From positions 494,347,627 to 494,411,626 of the forward strand of contig CM046881.1 in the NCBI GenBank assembly GCA_025667525.1: DNA of 64,000 bases, read 5' to 3'. The stretch is from Glebionis coronaria. Lineage: Eukaryota; Streptophyta; Magnoliopsida; Asterales; Asteraceae. Shown here piece by piece: positions 38,601-50,915 of this stretch (its first letter is position 1; every line of letters starts with the position of its first letter). The position numbers were made by a program, and so were the translations under genes. The notes beneath the pieces are model-generated. The model worked only from the letters and a program-made list of their open reading frames with translations, had not been told where the DNA came from and ran no database searches.

Positions 38601-38639
38601 AAAACCCTTAAACATGTTACGATGGGATTCAAAAAGAAA

Positions 38640-38830
38640 ATAAGCAAAACCAAATAAGCATTTTCTCAAATAAGCATTTACCAAAACTTAACCAAATCTA
38701 AATAAGCACAAATTTAAAAACTTTTAAAACACTAAATAAGCAAAATCTATGAAACAAACTTTAAAAATATTAAACTTTGGAAAACACTTAAAAAGAAATA
38801 AGCTAAACAAGAAATAAACTATAAGCCGTA
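38640..38830 (-). repeat. Cluster of GCTTATT motifs (AATAAGC on plus strand) in element C LTR
   Basis: About six AAATAAGC copies in 200 bp, with another near 38900. In the transcription sense of the LTR this is GCTTATT, the motif clustered in the LTR of element A. Confidence 0.8.
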
Positions 38831-39183
38831 ATAATCTAAGATCTTGAATCGTTTAAAAACATTTATGAGAACAAAAAGATAAACTTTTTAATCAAATAAG
38901 CATTAAGATTAAACAAGATGCATACTTAATCCGAATCAAGATCAAAATCAAAAACAAGAAAGGTAGAATAAGATAGATGATGATAAGCTTGAACTTGAAC
39001 TTGTAGATTAAGGATTCCAAATACAAGATTAAATGAAAAGCTTAAAACTTGAAAGAAAAGATGGAAGAAATCTAGAGAGAGAAAGTAGAATCACCTACTT
39101 CTCTCTAAGGATATGAAAACTAAGAAAAATAATGACTAACTAAAAAAACTAACTAACACCCTCCTAATGAAGTATTAGGAGGG

Positions 39184-39191
39184 TATTTATA
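39184..39191 (-). promoter_or_regulatory. TATA box in element C LTR
   Basis: Minus-strand CCTATAAATACCC, about 440 bases from the LTR start, inside the inverted repeat CACCCTCCTAATACTTCATT / AGGAGGGTATTT. This is a plausible LTR core promoter. Confidence 0.6.
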
Positions 39192-39626
39192 GGAGAAGGG
39201 AGTTGGTAGGATGCTTCCTTCTTTCTTCCTTTTGTCTTCTCGTCTTTTTTTTAAATGACTCGTCCTTCTCGACTTTGTCTCGGGATTAGTCGAATGATAA
39301 TAAGAACTCGTCTTCTAATTTCTTCATTTAGTTGACTAGGTTCTTCGACTTTGTCAAACTTCCGTCTTTAGACTTTTTCTTCGATAAATCTTCAGAATAG
39401 GCCTTTGACTTCCGTTCTTCTTGCACTTTTGATCTTGTGACTTCGTCTTTTATCTTTTTCTTCGATAAAAGCCCGTGAAAGCCCGTGTTTTCTTCCTTTT
39501 TCATATTTTTGTCCTAAAACACAATAAAAACACAAACCACGCATAATTCCGACTTTTACGACATAAAATATACGTTTTGGTCTTGTTTTTATTATAATTA
39601 AGTGGTAAAAGGATAAGTGTTTCACA

Positions 39627-40409
39627 CTTATTAGTTACTCAGCGTAAAGCCCTGGTCTCAGATAGGGTTGTCAGCCTAATAGTACTATCATTTGAATAAG
39701 CGGTTATTCCCAACTCACAACAAAGAGCTAGAACATAGTTAACGGTTCATGAAATTAGGGACTTTTCCAACTTAGGTACTTATACAATTCAAGGCAACAT
39801 CAGGCAACAAAGGCAACATTCGGGTCCAACAATTATTCATGACATGTGTTCATTTTATTTCAAATAGCATGTATCCCCCTCGTGGGTTTTAAAATCATTA
39901 AAAACAAGTAGAAAGCGAGGCTATAGACTCACCTTGAGTAATAGCAATAGTAAGACGACTTTCAACGATTGACAATGCCCGGCAAACACGAAATTTACAA
40001 TCTATCAAAATAAAACATGCACCTTTAATAATACATTCAAGTAATATCTCATACTTAATAAGATAAAATAAATAACTCAATATCAAAATTAAACTCACAC
40101 CATTCTCATTTAAATAATTCCTACACATGTACACCTTTTACACTTTTACTTTATTTATTTCCTTTATTAAAAATATGCCTAGTATATACTAATCGTTCAA
40201 ACTGTTTTCCCTACTTTAACACGTCAAATACTTTTGATACTACTCAGAAACTTCACTTACTATATATAGAAAGTCCTCCCAAAATTTGGTTACAAGATTT
40301 TACTTTTAAGGTTCCCTGCCCGACACTTCGAACTACAAAAACCGGACAGTTTTACGTTATCAACTCATATAGTTATTTTGACCTCTATAAACGACTCCAT
40401 TTGCAAAAC
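39627..40409 (-). repeat. Element E LTR, distal piece
   Basis: 39917-40409 is an inverted match to 57130-57627. It ends with AAAAC (40405-40409), the target duplication of element F. The part 39627-39916 has no counterpart in the right arm. Confidence 0.75.
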
Positions 40410-41299
40410 TATAAAACCCGCATGCTTTTACCATGAATAGTACCCTTAAGATCGTACGTACTAGATTAAAACTTTTCTTTTATAGTACGATTACGTTTAC
40501 GTGTTAGGATTTTACGTATTACGTACGTGTTAGAACATGATAAGTATTTATTACGCACGAACACGCAATAATTATTTAAACAATAATTAATCACGAACAT
40601 GCGATCATGAAATCATGAACGTAATTAAATCACGAGCTAATATTAATTACGTATATATAATTATTACGAACACGAATAAATATATTAAGTCACGATCGAA
40701 AACGAATTAAATTACGTAAACTATATAACACGTAATCGCGAACATTTAAACGATTATTATTATTACTACGTATATTAAATTACACGACAAGTAATTACGT
40801 ACGTAATATTTACTTTTGTCACGTATATGAATAAACTATGAAAGTCGCAACATTTAATACTCATTTACGCGTACTATTTTACCGAGATGCGATTTAATCA
40901 AAGTATAAAGTTATTCGGGCTGTTTTAGACAAAGAAGAAAAAGGGAGGACTTGGGCTCAAAGCCCAAGTGTGTTGTGATGCGTGTATAACCAAAAAGAAC
41001 GGGAGGAGTATTTTTATTTTTTGACAAATAGCAAAATCCTATCAAACCTTAAATCTAATAACTCAGCCGTATGTTTTCTTCTTTGCCTCCTTTGCTGCCG
41101 ACGGGTAAACATCAAGAACCAAGGGATGTCATGTGTTTTCGGATTTAAGTGATCGTGATGATTCATGTTTTGTTACTCCGAAACCCTAAATAACATGTAA
41201 GAAACCCTAATCTCATTATTTATTTTCTTTTTTTTAAATGATCACGAATAAAACTTGATTAGGGTCGGATCTGTTTGTTTTCGGTTCGGCTTGCACCAA

Positions 41300-41565
41300 A
41301 CCGAGAGTCTATGACTCTCGGTGGTGGGTTTTCCTTCGAGTCGCTGTGAACCAAACGGCCAGTGGCCTTTTTCTTTTTCAGCTGCAACCCCTGCAGTCAG
41401 CAGGGGTGCGCTTGGCTTAACAGTGGGAACGGAAGCCCAGCAGGGGCGTTTTTGTGCTGTCAGTGGGATCCGAGAGATATTGCTCTCGGTGGGGAATAAA
41501 CCCAGGCAGGGGGAACCGGCTGTTGCCGGTGGCACCATCACCACTGCCAGTGGAAAATGGCAGTG
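41300..41565 (+). other. Array of short G+C-rich hairpins in F 5' LTR
   Basis: There are six inverted repeats in 266 bp. They are 41300-41322 (10-bp perfect stem, 3-base loop), 41357-41367 (GGCC-AGT-GGCC), 41388-41406 (CCCCTGC-AGTCA-GCAGGGG), 41470-41489 (CCGAGAG stem), 41515-41530 (ACCGGC-TGTT-GCCGGT) and 41542-41565 (CACTGCCA stem). The block is G+C-rich in a very AT-rich LTR. Small frames on both strands here are explained by the composition. Confidence 0.85.
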
Positions 41566-42225
41566 AATGGGGCTGTTTGGTTTTGAGTTTTAAAAAGACT
41601 CAAGGGGGCGTTTGGCAGAGTTTAATAACCAAAAAATAATGGGCTGTTTGGTTTGGCTTAAATGTATAAACGACACGTGTTTCACGGTTTATCACGGGTT
41701 CGGGTTACTACACGGGTTAATAAAATAATACGTGGGTTCGGGTATTATTTTTACAAGTTATTAGCCTTAACATGTATATTAATTTACAAGGTAAATAAAA
41801 TTAATAAAACACGACTTATAATTACGAGATTATTTATTTACGAGTTTAATTAAATTAATTGACATGTTACTTAATTAATTTAATTATGACTTAGGTTATT
41901 ATTATTATTAATAATACATGGATTTTAACCTAAGTATTTATTATTTATATTGGACTATAAAGTTAATTAATTAATTATTTAACATGCCTTATAATTAATC
42001 AATTTACATAACTTATGTTATATTAATACTAAACATTAATACATGTTTTAACCTAAATATTTATACCTTTATTTAATTAAATCACGATATATTTAATTAA
42101 ATACTTTTAACCTATAGTTTATATAAATTACATGAAATAATTAATAAACTATACCTTATAACCTCATGACTTAGAATATTAATCAGAAAACACTTAAGCT
42201 TATATAATTAGCTTATTTAACCAGA

Positions 42226-42436
42226 TTATTTCTATTTATGGAAACTTTCTATTTTTAGAAACTTATTTAATTAAGGCAGCTAATCTATTTATGGAAACTT
42301 TCTATTTTTAGAAACTTATCTGTTTTAAGCAGTAATTCTATGTTTAAAAACTTTCTATTTTTGGAAACTTTCTATTTTTGGTAACTTTCTATTTTTGGAA
42401 ACTTTCTATTTTTAGGAAACCTGCTAGTTTTAGAAA
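42226..42436 (+). repeat. Degenerate tandem repeat GGAAACTTTCTATTTTT in F 5' LTR
   Basis: About eight to nine units of roughly 17 bp vary at the junctions. The same array is at about 49480-49690 in the other LTR with one or two changes. Confidence 0.85.
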
Positions 42437-43665
42437 GTTACTTATTATTACACAGTAAGTATAATAATACATGAAATACAAGTAATACTTAATCAGAATA
42501 GACAGAATGTAAGATAAATACAGTATAAAGCTTCAAACAGTAAAACATGACATGAACGTATAAATAAGCTAAGACATAACATTAAACCAGTTACGTATTC
42601 AGTAATCAGATACTTATACACGTATGTATTTATGTAGCATTAGTGATACCGAAGTAGGACTCTCTTCCGTTCGTCTTCTTCGTTCACTGGACATAAGGTA
42701 CGGATTCCCGTCCTTTCAGTATGGACATGCTTTCCTTATTAGGATTCCCCGTATGCAGCCAAATGTTTTACCGTAGTATAAGTTACGTGTTTGATTTGCT
42801 TATGTTTAATTAAGAATACCTATAGCCATATACATGCATGACCAGTTTCACCTAGTTATGGAGGTACCATAACCATAACATTAGAGGCACTGATGTTATG
42901 ACTTCACCACGGCGGAGTGATTGCTCGTGGCGTCCCTTCAGCTTTTGGCCATTTATATTATATTTATCATGTGGGGCGTATGGGTGCATCCTAGTTACAT
43001 GTTTCAGTCAGGATTTCATGGTGAATGTGGTGTGTGCCTTGCATCCTTCACAAGGAGCTGATCCCTCCTACCCAGAACCAGTATATTAAATTAGAGGCAG
43101 CCCCTCTAATTTGCATGATGAGGTCACCCCTCCAAGTATTCATGCACGGTGGATTTTCATGATCTATATTGGCTAATGGTAAAATACGTTAAACAGTTTT
43201 CATAAGATAAACATAAGGCTTTTCAAACTATAAAACCAGTTTTATGATCATGATCCAGGTTTTCCAGGACTTATACATTTCCGCTGCTATTAAGTCCCTA
43301 TTATGTTTTAGTCACTTATACTATGTCTATATCCGTGCACTAAGCATTTTGCTCAGCCGTTACTTTCCTTTCCATGTCCCCAAATCGGCAGGTACCCTAG
43401 GAAAGACTCGAGCATTTGGAGGACGTGCATAGGATGGAAGCTGCTAGAGACTTCTTTTCCTTTTTGCCTTCATATACTTATGCTTGTTTAGTCTTTCATT
43501 CATTTCTTTTGCTTTATTATGTTTTGGGCTTATGTTTGGGAACCGATGTTTGATTCCGGTTATCCCTATGGTCATGTAATGTTTTAGACATTTATCCTTG
43601 TATGCTTTGATGACACGCCATAATTACGCGTGACATTCCATTATCAAAATGGGGTGTTACAATTA

Positions 43666-43677
43666 TGGTATCAGAGC
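43666..43677 (+). promoter_or_regulatory. Primer binding site of element F (tRNA-iMet type)
   Basis: TGGTATCAGAGC lies four bases after the LTR end. It matches the initiator-Met site usual for Tekay/Del chromoviruses. Confidence 0.92.
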
Positions 43678-46600
43678 CAAAGCTTCGACCTGTAGGCTCT
43701 AAAACTCGACCTGTGACTAGTGGGTAGTCACCAGGAGCTTCCTATGCCAACGTTTGTCATTCTACGTATTGACGTTTTCAGCGCATTGTTGTTTTAACCA
43801 TGATGTTTTCAGCACCTTGAGGTTTTAACCTTGATGTTTTCATCGATATTGTTTTACTAATATGGATGGACAACCGTCATTCATATTTAGTTATGTGTCA
43901 TTGTTTCATGCATAATGTTCCTCGTGAACTGTGACTATGTGGACTGAACCCCAGTAGTTCATAATTAGTCACATAAAATCTTTTTTTCTGATAAGTTTTG
44001 ACAGATAAGTTTCATTTATTTATGTTTCATGTATCATTGTTGTAGGGATTATGACTAAGTATTGGTTTGTACAGGACTGGCCCTATTTAGTCGCATGTGC
44101 TTTTATCGAAACTTTTAACTTTGGGACCGACCCATAGGCGTCCCCTCGTCATGTCTTTTGTTTTGGGACCGACCCATAGGCGTCCCCTCGCACATATAAA
44201 GGTTTTCATAAACTACATTACGCATTCATGCACTATTTTTCATCCATAAAATTTTTATCATGATTTATTGGCATAAATTTTGTTATGTCCCTACATAAGT
44301 TATTATGTTTTTATGTCAAGTATGCTGTCATACTGGCATGGTTAACTTCAGTTTCATGGTTATACACTCCTTCACATTGAGTTGTTCCATGATCTTCATA
44401 ATGACTTGGTCTTCACGTGATTATGTCTTACGTCTCTTTTGTCATCTTTGCTTCCATGCAAGACACTGTTGGAATTCATGTAAATTCTGCTTTCATGATA
44501 GTCATGGTTGGTTTTCACTGATCATGCTTTCAGGCAAATCATCTTGAATTTTGTGTAACCACAATTTAACGTTTCTCTATGCAACCAGGAAGAGGTATAT
44601 ATACTGGCATTGCCAGGTTATCATGATGGTTTTCCTAACCGTTTAACCGATATAATTTCCTTAAATCATGACAAATGATCGACCCCATACCGATCATTTC
44701 ATGTACATTCCATGTGTACTCCATGTACCTTATTCCATGTGCGTACTTCCACTTGCTGATACTCTACAAATTGTTGATGCCACTCATAGCTTGGAGATGT
44801 TACTAAAGGTTGATGCTGCTGATGTTTGAGGACGCTACGAGATGCAGATGCTGTTCACAACCTGGAGATCCTACAAGACGAGGACAAAGGCGTCAAAGCA
44901 AAGCAATTGGACGAGAAGATGCTTCACCATCAGACGATTTCCACCAATCATTGTCCCAAATTCTTAGTTACATGTCACACGTCATTCGGCTGTCATTTCA
45001 GCCATATGAGTGCAAACCGGTACCATCCGGCCACTCGGCTGAATAGTACATGAATCACGGTCATGAGAATGACCATCATGGAACTGACAGACAGGACGAT
45101 AGTAACCACTACTATGACAACAACTATCCTAGAAATCGCAACCGAGGCTCTGGCCGCGGACGTGATCAGAATACAAATGATCAGTAGTCCAACCGATCCG
45201 CCAGTTCTGGCATAATAACCTAATATTGTAGTTCTATCGTTTTACGTCTCGAGACACATGTCAAGACATCAGTCAAGACACATGTCTCACGTATACTTTC
45301 TGAAGACACATGCCAAGACACCAGTCAAGACATATGTCATGCTTATAGTTCCAAGACACGAGTCAATACACATGACTCACGTCCAACTATGGAACATTTC
45401 TAAGAAATTCAGGGTACCCTCCAAGGGTATATCCATTTTGTTGTGCCATGTATTAATCAGGCCACAAGAAATTCAATACCATTACCGGCGCACCAGTGAG
45501 AACTGTCACGTTACCGATGTCACTTTCATTTCTTTCACCATATTCCATATATTCATGACCATAAAGGACGCCTTTCGCATTCCCACATATACGAAGGTTT
45601 TCCTTCAGCTTAATGATGAGATCCAAGCTGCTAACGCATTTCCTCGAACAGACACGAGATGAATTTTATCCTAATTATGGACTATGAACAGCACACCATG
45701 CTACGATTCTTAATTATGTACAGTAGTGTTCAGGCCCCTGAATACATTTAGCTTGATTTTCCATCAGGAAAATCTGTACAAATTATCTATACTTACAAGC
45801 ATGTGCGTTGTTAACCATGACCGCTAAAATTTTTCTAGCCGTCAGTTGATTATTCCAAGATTTTCCCATACATTCCAAAAGAACCTACAAGGAGAAGGAC
45901 GGTACCATGAGATTATGTGTTGACTACCGTCGACTTAAACAAATCACCATTCATGACCGTTATTCTCCTCCACGTATTGACAAGATCGGATCCATGATCA
46001 TGCTGCCAATAGTGACGAGTGAAAGAGCAGGACATGTCCATGACTGCTATTCGTACACGACTCGGTCATGTTAGATTTATGATTTTGAATTAGTCTCATC
46101 AATGCTCCAACGGCATTATAAGAATGAGTTTACATGAACTCATAGCAAATTCATCAGTGTTTTCTTTGAGGATAACCTGATTTCCTTTAAGCCTGGAGAA
46201 GAACAGGAAGACCACATCTGCACTATGTTGCAAATTCTATGACAAGAGAAATTTTACCCTGAAAATTATCCGAGATCAATTCTGTTTGATGACAGTGACA
46301 CGCTGAATCACATGGCTTTCTACGGTTAATCTTACCATGACTAAGCTTATGCGTAAAAGAGATAACCCTACATTACATTAGGTGTTATAGAAGATCCTAC
46401 GCTAAGAGAAGTTTAGATTCATGGACTCAGAGTTTCGCAAACTCCTATGTATCAAGTTCGATGAAGCAAGATACAATTACGTTCATATCATCATACATGT
46501 CATACAAACAGGTTAAGATAGGACACCAACAGGCTGGGATGTTTCCATCATCTGAAATTGTGAATCGAAAAGGGACAAGATCTCCATGGATTTTGGTTAC

Positions 46601-47649
46601 CAGATTAACGCAAACTCAGAAGAAGCATATTGCTATCTGGGTTATTGCAAACAGTTTGATCAAGTCTTCAGAATCCTTACATCCGCAAGGATTTCAGAAC
46701 CAACAGATTGATCGGACATGTTCCAGCCAAGGCTCATCCGACCACTTGGTAATCCCTCAGCTATCGGGTTAGACAAAGATTCGCAATTGTACTCCTAAAT
46801 TACTTCACGTCTTCATTCTGATTCCACGACTTGCTTTCGCACTCGCGTTCATGACATTATTCACGTTCATGATCGTATTTTGGCTTACGATTTTTCGTTC
46901 ATTTTTTTCTCATTCTGGAGAGTTTTGCAAGAACTTGAGAGACCAGACCCAAGTTTAGTATAACTCTCCATCATCAGATAGACGTTTCACGTCACATTCC
47001 ACGTCTCACCTTGTAGCGTTTGGCGTTACCGCCATTATATTCTATGTTCATGATATGTTTCACATGTCATGTTCATTCCACGTTCCTCATATCATGATCA
47101 AGATATGTTACACGTATCATGGATCACGATATGTTTACTTATACTACACTCGCCATATCTCCACGTAGCACGTTCAAAAATTTTCACGTATCACGTTCAA
47201 AATTTTTCACGTACTACGTTTCTTTATGTCTTGCGCATCGTTACTAATTATCAGTTAAGTTAGATTGTCTTGCATCGTAACGTTTCAGTTATCCTTGCAC
47301 GTTAATTCTCATTTTCCTCGATCGAATTTAGGGGATCTACTTTCCGTTGATAACCATGAATTTCTTCGTATTCCAAGTCAAGGTCAGGAGGACCAAGATT
47401 TATCATTAGTGTCAAGATCTTCTGAAGGAACCGTTCCAAGAGGGAGGCCACTTGGAAACGGACAAGTTCATCCGGACTCTTATCCGTTTTCTCTCATCAA
47501 TTAGATATGTCCTTTCAGTCACGTCACGTTCCACGTTCCTTCTACCATGTCACCTGTACGTTCATTAATCTTACATACCCTCTCAGTTTGATTCGGGTAT
47601 GTTTCTCTTTCAGTTACGTTATCTATAATTCGGGGACGAATTATTCTTT
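43678..47649 (+). pseudogene. Element F interior: gag-pol remnants
   Basis: About 4 kb with traces of a Tekay/Del polyprotein. A Gly/Arg stretch (NRGSGRGRDQN) near 45130-45175 may be a gag tail. [20 protein letters not shown] (about 45907-45966) is the start of RT. HICTMLQIL near 46210 fits the segment after the catalytic block. Near 47420-47470 one frame reads RNRSKREATWKR, like the end of a chromodomain. Between these pieces frames are broken or absent, and the Asp-Asp catalytic block is not visible. The region also has A/C-rich repeats around ACACATGTC (45250-45380) and CACGTTC (46980-47230). Confidence 0.7.
44120..44190 (+). repeat. 29-bp direct repeat in F interior
   Basis: Two identical copies of TTTGGGACCGACCCATAGGC plus GTCCCCTCG lie at 44120-44148 and 44162-44190, with a period of 42 bp. 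Confidence 0.9.
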
Positions 47650-47663
47650 TTAGGGGGAAGAGT
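47650..47663 (+). promoter_or_regulatory. Polypurine tract of element F
   Basis: TTAGGGGGAAGAGT lies directly before the 3' LTR start TGTAAAACCC. Confidence 0.85.
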
Positions 47664-50600
47664 TGTAAAACCCGCATGCTTTTACCATGAATAGTACCCT
47701 TAAGATCGTACGTACTAGATTAAAACTTTCCTTTTATAGTACGATTACGTTTACGTGTTAGGATTTTACGTATTACGTACGTGTTAGAACACGATAAGTA
47801 TTTATTACGCACGAACACGCAATAATTATTTAAACAATAATTAATCACGAACATGCGATCATGAAATCATGAACGTAATTAAATCACGAGCTAATACTAA
47901 TTACGTATATATAATTATTACGAACACGAATAAATATATTAAGTCACGATCGAAAACGAATTAAATTACGTAAACTATATAACACGTAATCGCGAACATT
48001 TAAACTATTATTATTATTACTACGTATATTAAATTACACGACAAGTAATTACGTACGTAATATTTACTTTTGTCACGTATATGAATAAACTATGAAAGTC
48101 GCGACATTTAATACTCATTTACGCGTACTATTTTACCGAGATGCGATTTAATCAAAGTATAAAGTTATTCGGGCGGTTTTAGACAAAGAAGAAAAAGGGA
48201 GGACTTGGGCTCAAAGCCCAAGTGTGTTGTGATGCGTGTATAACCAAAAAGAACGGGAGGAGTATTTTTATTTTTGGACAAATAGCAAAATCCTATCAAA
48301 CCCTAAATCTAATAAATCAGCCGTATGTTTTCTTCTTTGCCTCCTTTGCTGCCGACGGGTAAACATCAAGAACCAAGGGATGTCATGCGTTTTCGGATTT
48401 AAGTGATCGTGATGATTCATGTTTTGTTACTCCTAAACCCTAAATAACATGTAAGAAACCCTAATCTCATTATTTATTTTCTTTTTTTTAAATGATCACG
48501 AATAAAACTTGATTAGGGTCGGATCTGTTTGTTTTTGGTTCGGCTTGCACCAAACCGAGAGTCTATGACTCTCGGTGGTGGGTTTTCCTTCGAGTCGATG
48601 CGAACCAAACGGCCAGTGGCCTTTTTCTTTTTCAGCCGCAACCCCTGCAGTCAGCAGGGGTGCGCTTGGCTTAACAGTGGGAACGGAAGCCCAGCAGGGG
48701 CGTTTTTGTGCTGTCAGTGGGATCCGAGAGCTATTGCTCTCGGTGGGGAATAAACCCAGGCAGGGGGAACCGGCTGTTGCCGGTGGCACCATCACCACTG
48801 CCAGTGGAAACTGGCAGTGAATGGGGCTGTTTGGTTTTGAGTTTTAAAAAGACCTAAGGGGGCGTTTGGCAGAGTTTAATAACCAGAAAATAATGGGCTG
48901 TTTGGTTTGGCTTAAATGTATAAACGACACGTGTTTCACGGTTTATCACGGGTTCGGGTTACTACACGGGTTAATAAAATAATACGTGGGTTCGGGTATT
49001 ATTTTTACAAGTTATTAGCCTTAACATGTATATTAATTTACAAGGTAAATAAAATTAATAAAACACGACTTTTAATTACGAGATTATTTATTTACGAGTT
49101 TAATTAAATTAATTGACATGTTACTTAATTAATTTAATTATGACTTAGGTTATTATTATTATTAATAATACATGGATTTTAACCTAAGTATTTATTATTT
49201 ATATTGGACTATAAAGTTAATTAATTAATTATTTAACATGCCTTATAATTAATTAATTTACATAACTTAGGTTATATTAATACTAAACATTAATACATGT
49301 TTTAACCTAAATATTTATACCTTTATTTAATTAAATCATGATATATTTAATTAAATACTTTTAACATATAGTTTATATAAATTACATGAAATAATTAATA
49401 AACTATACCTTATAACCTCATGACTTAGAATATTAATCAGAAAACACTTAAGCTTATATAATTAGCTTATTTAACCAGATTATTTCTATTTATGGAAACT
49501 TTCTATTTTTAGAAACTTATTTAATTAAGGCAGCTAATCTATTTATGGAAACTTTCTATTTTTAGAAACTTATCTGTTTTAAGCAGTAATTCTATGTTTA
49601 AAAACTTTCTATTTTTGGAAACTTTCTATTTTTGGTAACTTTCTATTTTTAGAAACTTTCTATTTTTAGGAAACCTGCTAGTTTTAGAAAGTTACTTATT
49701 ATTACACAGTAAGTATAATAATACATGAAATACAAGTAATACTTAATCAGAATAGACAGAATGTAAGATAAATACAGTATAAAGCTTCAAACAGTAAAAC
49801 ATGACATGAACGTATAAATAAGCTAAGACATAACATTAAACCAGTTACGTATTCAGTAATCAGATACTTATACACGTATGTATATATGTAGCATTAGTGA
49901 TACCGAAGTAGGACTCTCTTCCGTTCGTCTTCTTCGTTCACTGGACATAAGGTACGGATTCTCGTCCTTTCAGTATGGACATTCTTTCCTTATTAGGATT
50001 CCCCGTATGCAGCCAAATGTTTTCCCGTAGTATAAGTTACGTGTTTGATTTGCTTATATTTAATTAAGAATACCTATAGCCATATACATGCATGACCAGT
50101 TTCACCTAGTTATGGAGGTACCATAACCATAACATTAGAGGCACTGATGTTATGACTTCACCACGGCAGAGTGATTGCTCGTGGCGTCCCTTCAGCTTTT
50201 GACCATTTATATTATATTTATCATGTGGGGCTTATGGGTGCATCCTAGTTACATGTTTCAGTCAGGATTTCATGGTGAATGTGGTGTGTGCCTTGCATCC
50301 TTCACAAGGAGCTGATCCCTCCTACCCAGAACCAGTATATTAAATTAGAGGCAGCCCCTCTAATTTGCATGATGAGGTCACCCCTCCAAGTATTCATGCA
50401 CGGTGGATTTTCATGATCTATATTGGCTAATGGTAAAATACGTTAAACAGTTTTCATAAGATAAACATAAGGCTTTTCAAACTATAAAACCAGTTTTATG
50501 ATCATGATCCAGGTTTTCCAGGACTTATACATTTCCGCTGCTATTAAGTCCCTATTATGTTTTAGTCACTTATACTATGTCTATATCCGTGCACTGAGCA

Positions 50601-50915
50601 TTTTGCTCAGCCGTTACTTTCCTTTCCATGTCCCCAAAACGGCAGGTACCCTAGGAAAGACTCGAGCATTTGGAGGACGTGCATAGGATGGAAGCTGCTA
50701 GAGACTTCTTTTCCTTTTTGCCTTCATATACTTATGCTTGTTTAGTCTTTCATTCATTTCTTTTGCTTTATTATGTTTTGGGCTTATGTTTGGGAACCGA
50801 TGTTTGATTCCGGTTATCCCTATGGTCATGTAATGTTTTAGACATTTATCCTTGTATGCTTTGATGACACGCCATAATTACGCGTGACATTCCATTATCA
50901 AAATGGGGTGTTACA
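47664..50915 (+). repeat. Element F 3' LTR
   Basis: It starts TGTAAAACCC and ends GGGGTGTTACA, then the AAAAC duplication. It is 3252 bp, the same as the 5' LTR. Confidence 0.94.
48554..48819 (+). other. Array of short G+C-rich hairpins in F 3' LTR
   Basis: This is the same six-hairpin array as in the 5' LTR. Two stems are longer here: CCGAGAGC-TATT-GCTCTCGG, and CACTGCCAGT-GGAA-ACTGGCAGTG. The ancestral array was therefore probably at least as well paired. Confidence 0.85.

Larger units (their letters stand above)
37874..39626 (-). repeat. Element C 5' LTR (about 1.75 kb)
   Basis: On the minus strand it starts TGTGAAACACTTATCC and ends TAAATCA before the PBS. It has a TATA box at 39184-39191 and, downstream of that, the GATCG and AATAAGC clusters. 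The partner LTR is outside the window, so the start is inferred from the TG end and from the switch to LTR sequence of element E. Confidence 0.65.
40410..43661 (+). repeat. Element F 5' LTR
   Basis: It starts TATAAAACCC (a change from TG at the second base) and ends GGGGTGTTACA before the PBS. It contains the hairpin array (41300-41565), three (G)GC(T/G)GTTTGG stretches (41571-41660) and the TTTCTATTTTT repeats (42226-42436). Confidence 0.94.
40410..50915 (+). mobile_element. Element F: Ty3/gypsy (Tekay/Del-like), 3252-bp LTRs, decayed interior
   Basis: The element is delimited by AAAAC at 40405-40409 and 50916-50920. The empty site exists in the inverted LTR copy of element E near 57120-57140 (GCAAAACCGACACT on the reverse strand), which proves the insertion. 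The LTRs are equal in length (40410-43661 and 47664-50915) and differ at only about 1-2 per 100 bases in stretches compared. The interior of 4002 bp has a tRNA-iMet PBS, a PPT and traces of RT and chromodomain, but no usable gag or pol. It is therefore a recently moved non-autonomous element, or one whose LTRs were homogenised. Confidence 0.92.

Noticed and set aside
41242..41544. 100-codon minus-strand frame, repeated at 48496-48798, with overlapping 81-codon plus-strand frames
   Set aside because: It is open in both LTRs because the LTRs are recent copies and the stretch is G+C-rich. There is no family resemblance and no sign of codon constraint; the hairpin array explains the conservation.
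42898..43432. Small plus-strand frames repeated in both LTRs of F (for example at 43244 and 50498)
   Set aside because: They are conserved only because the LTRs are near-identical. They are short, lack known domains and are offset from any promoter.
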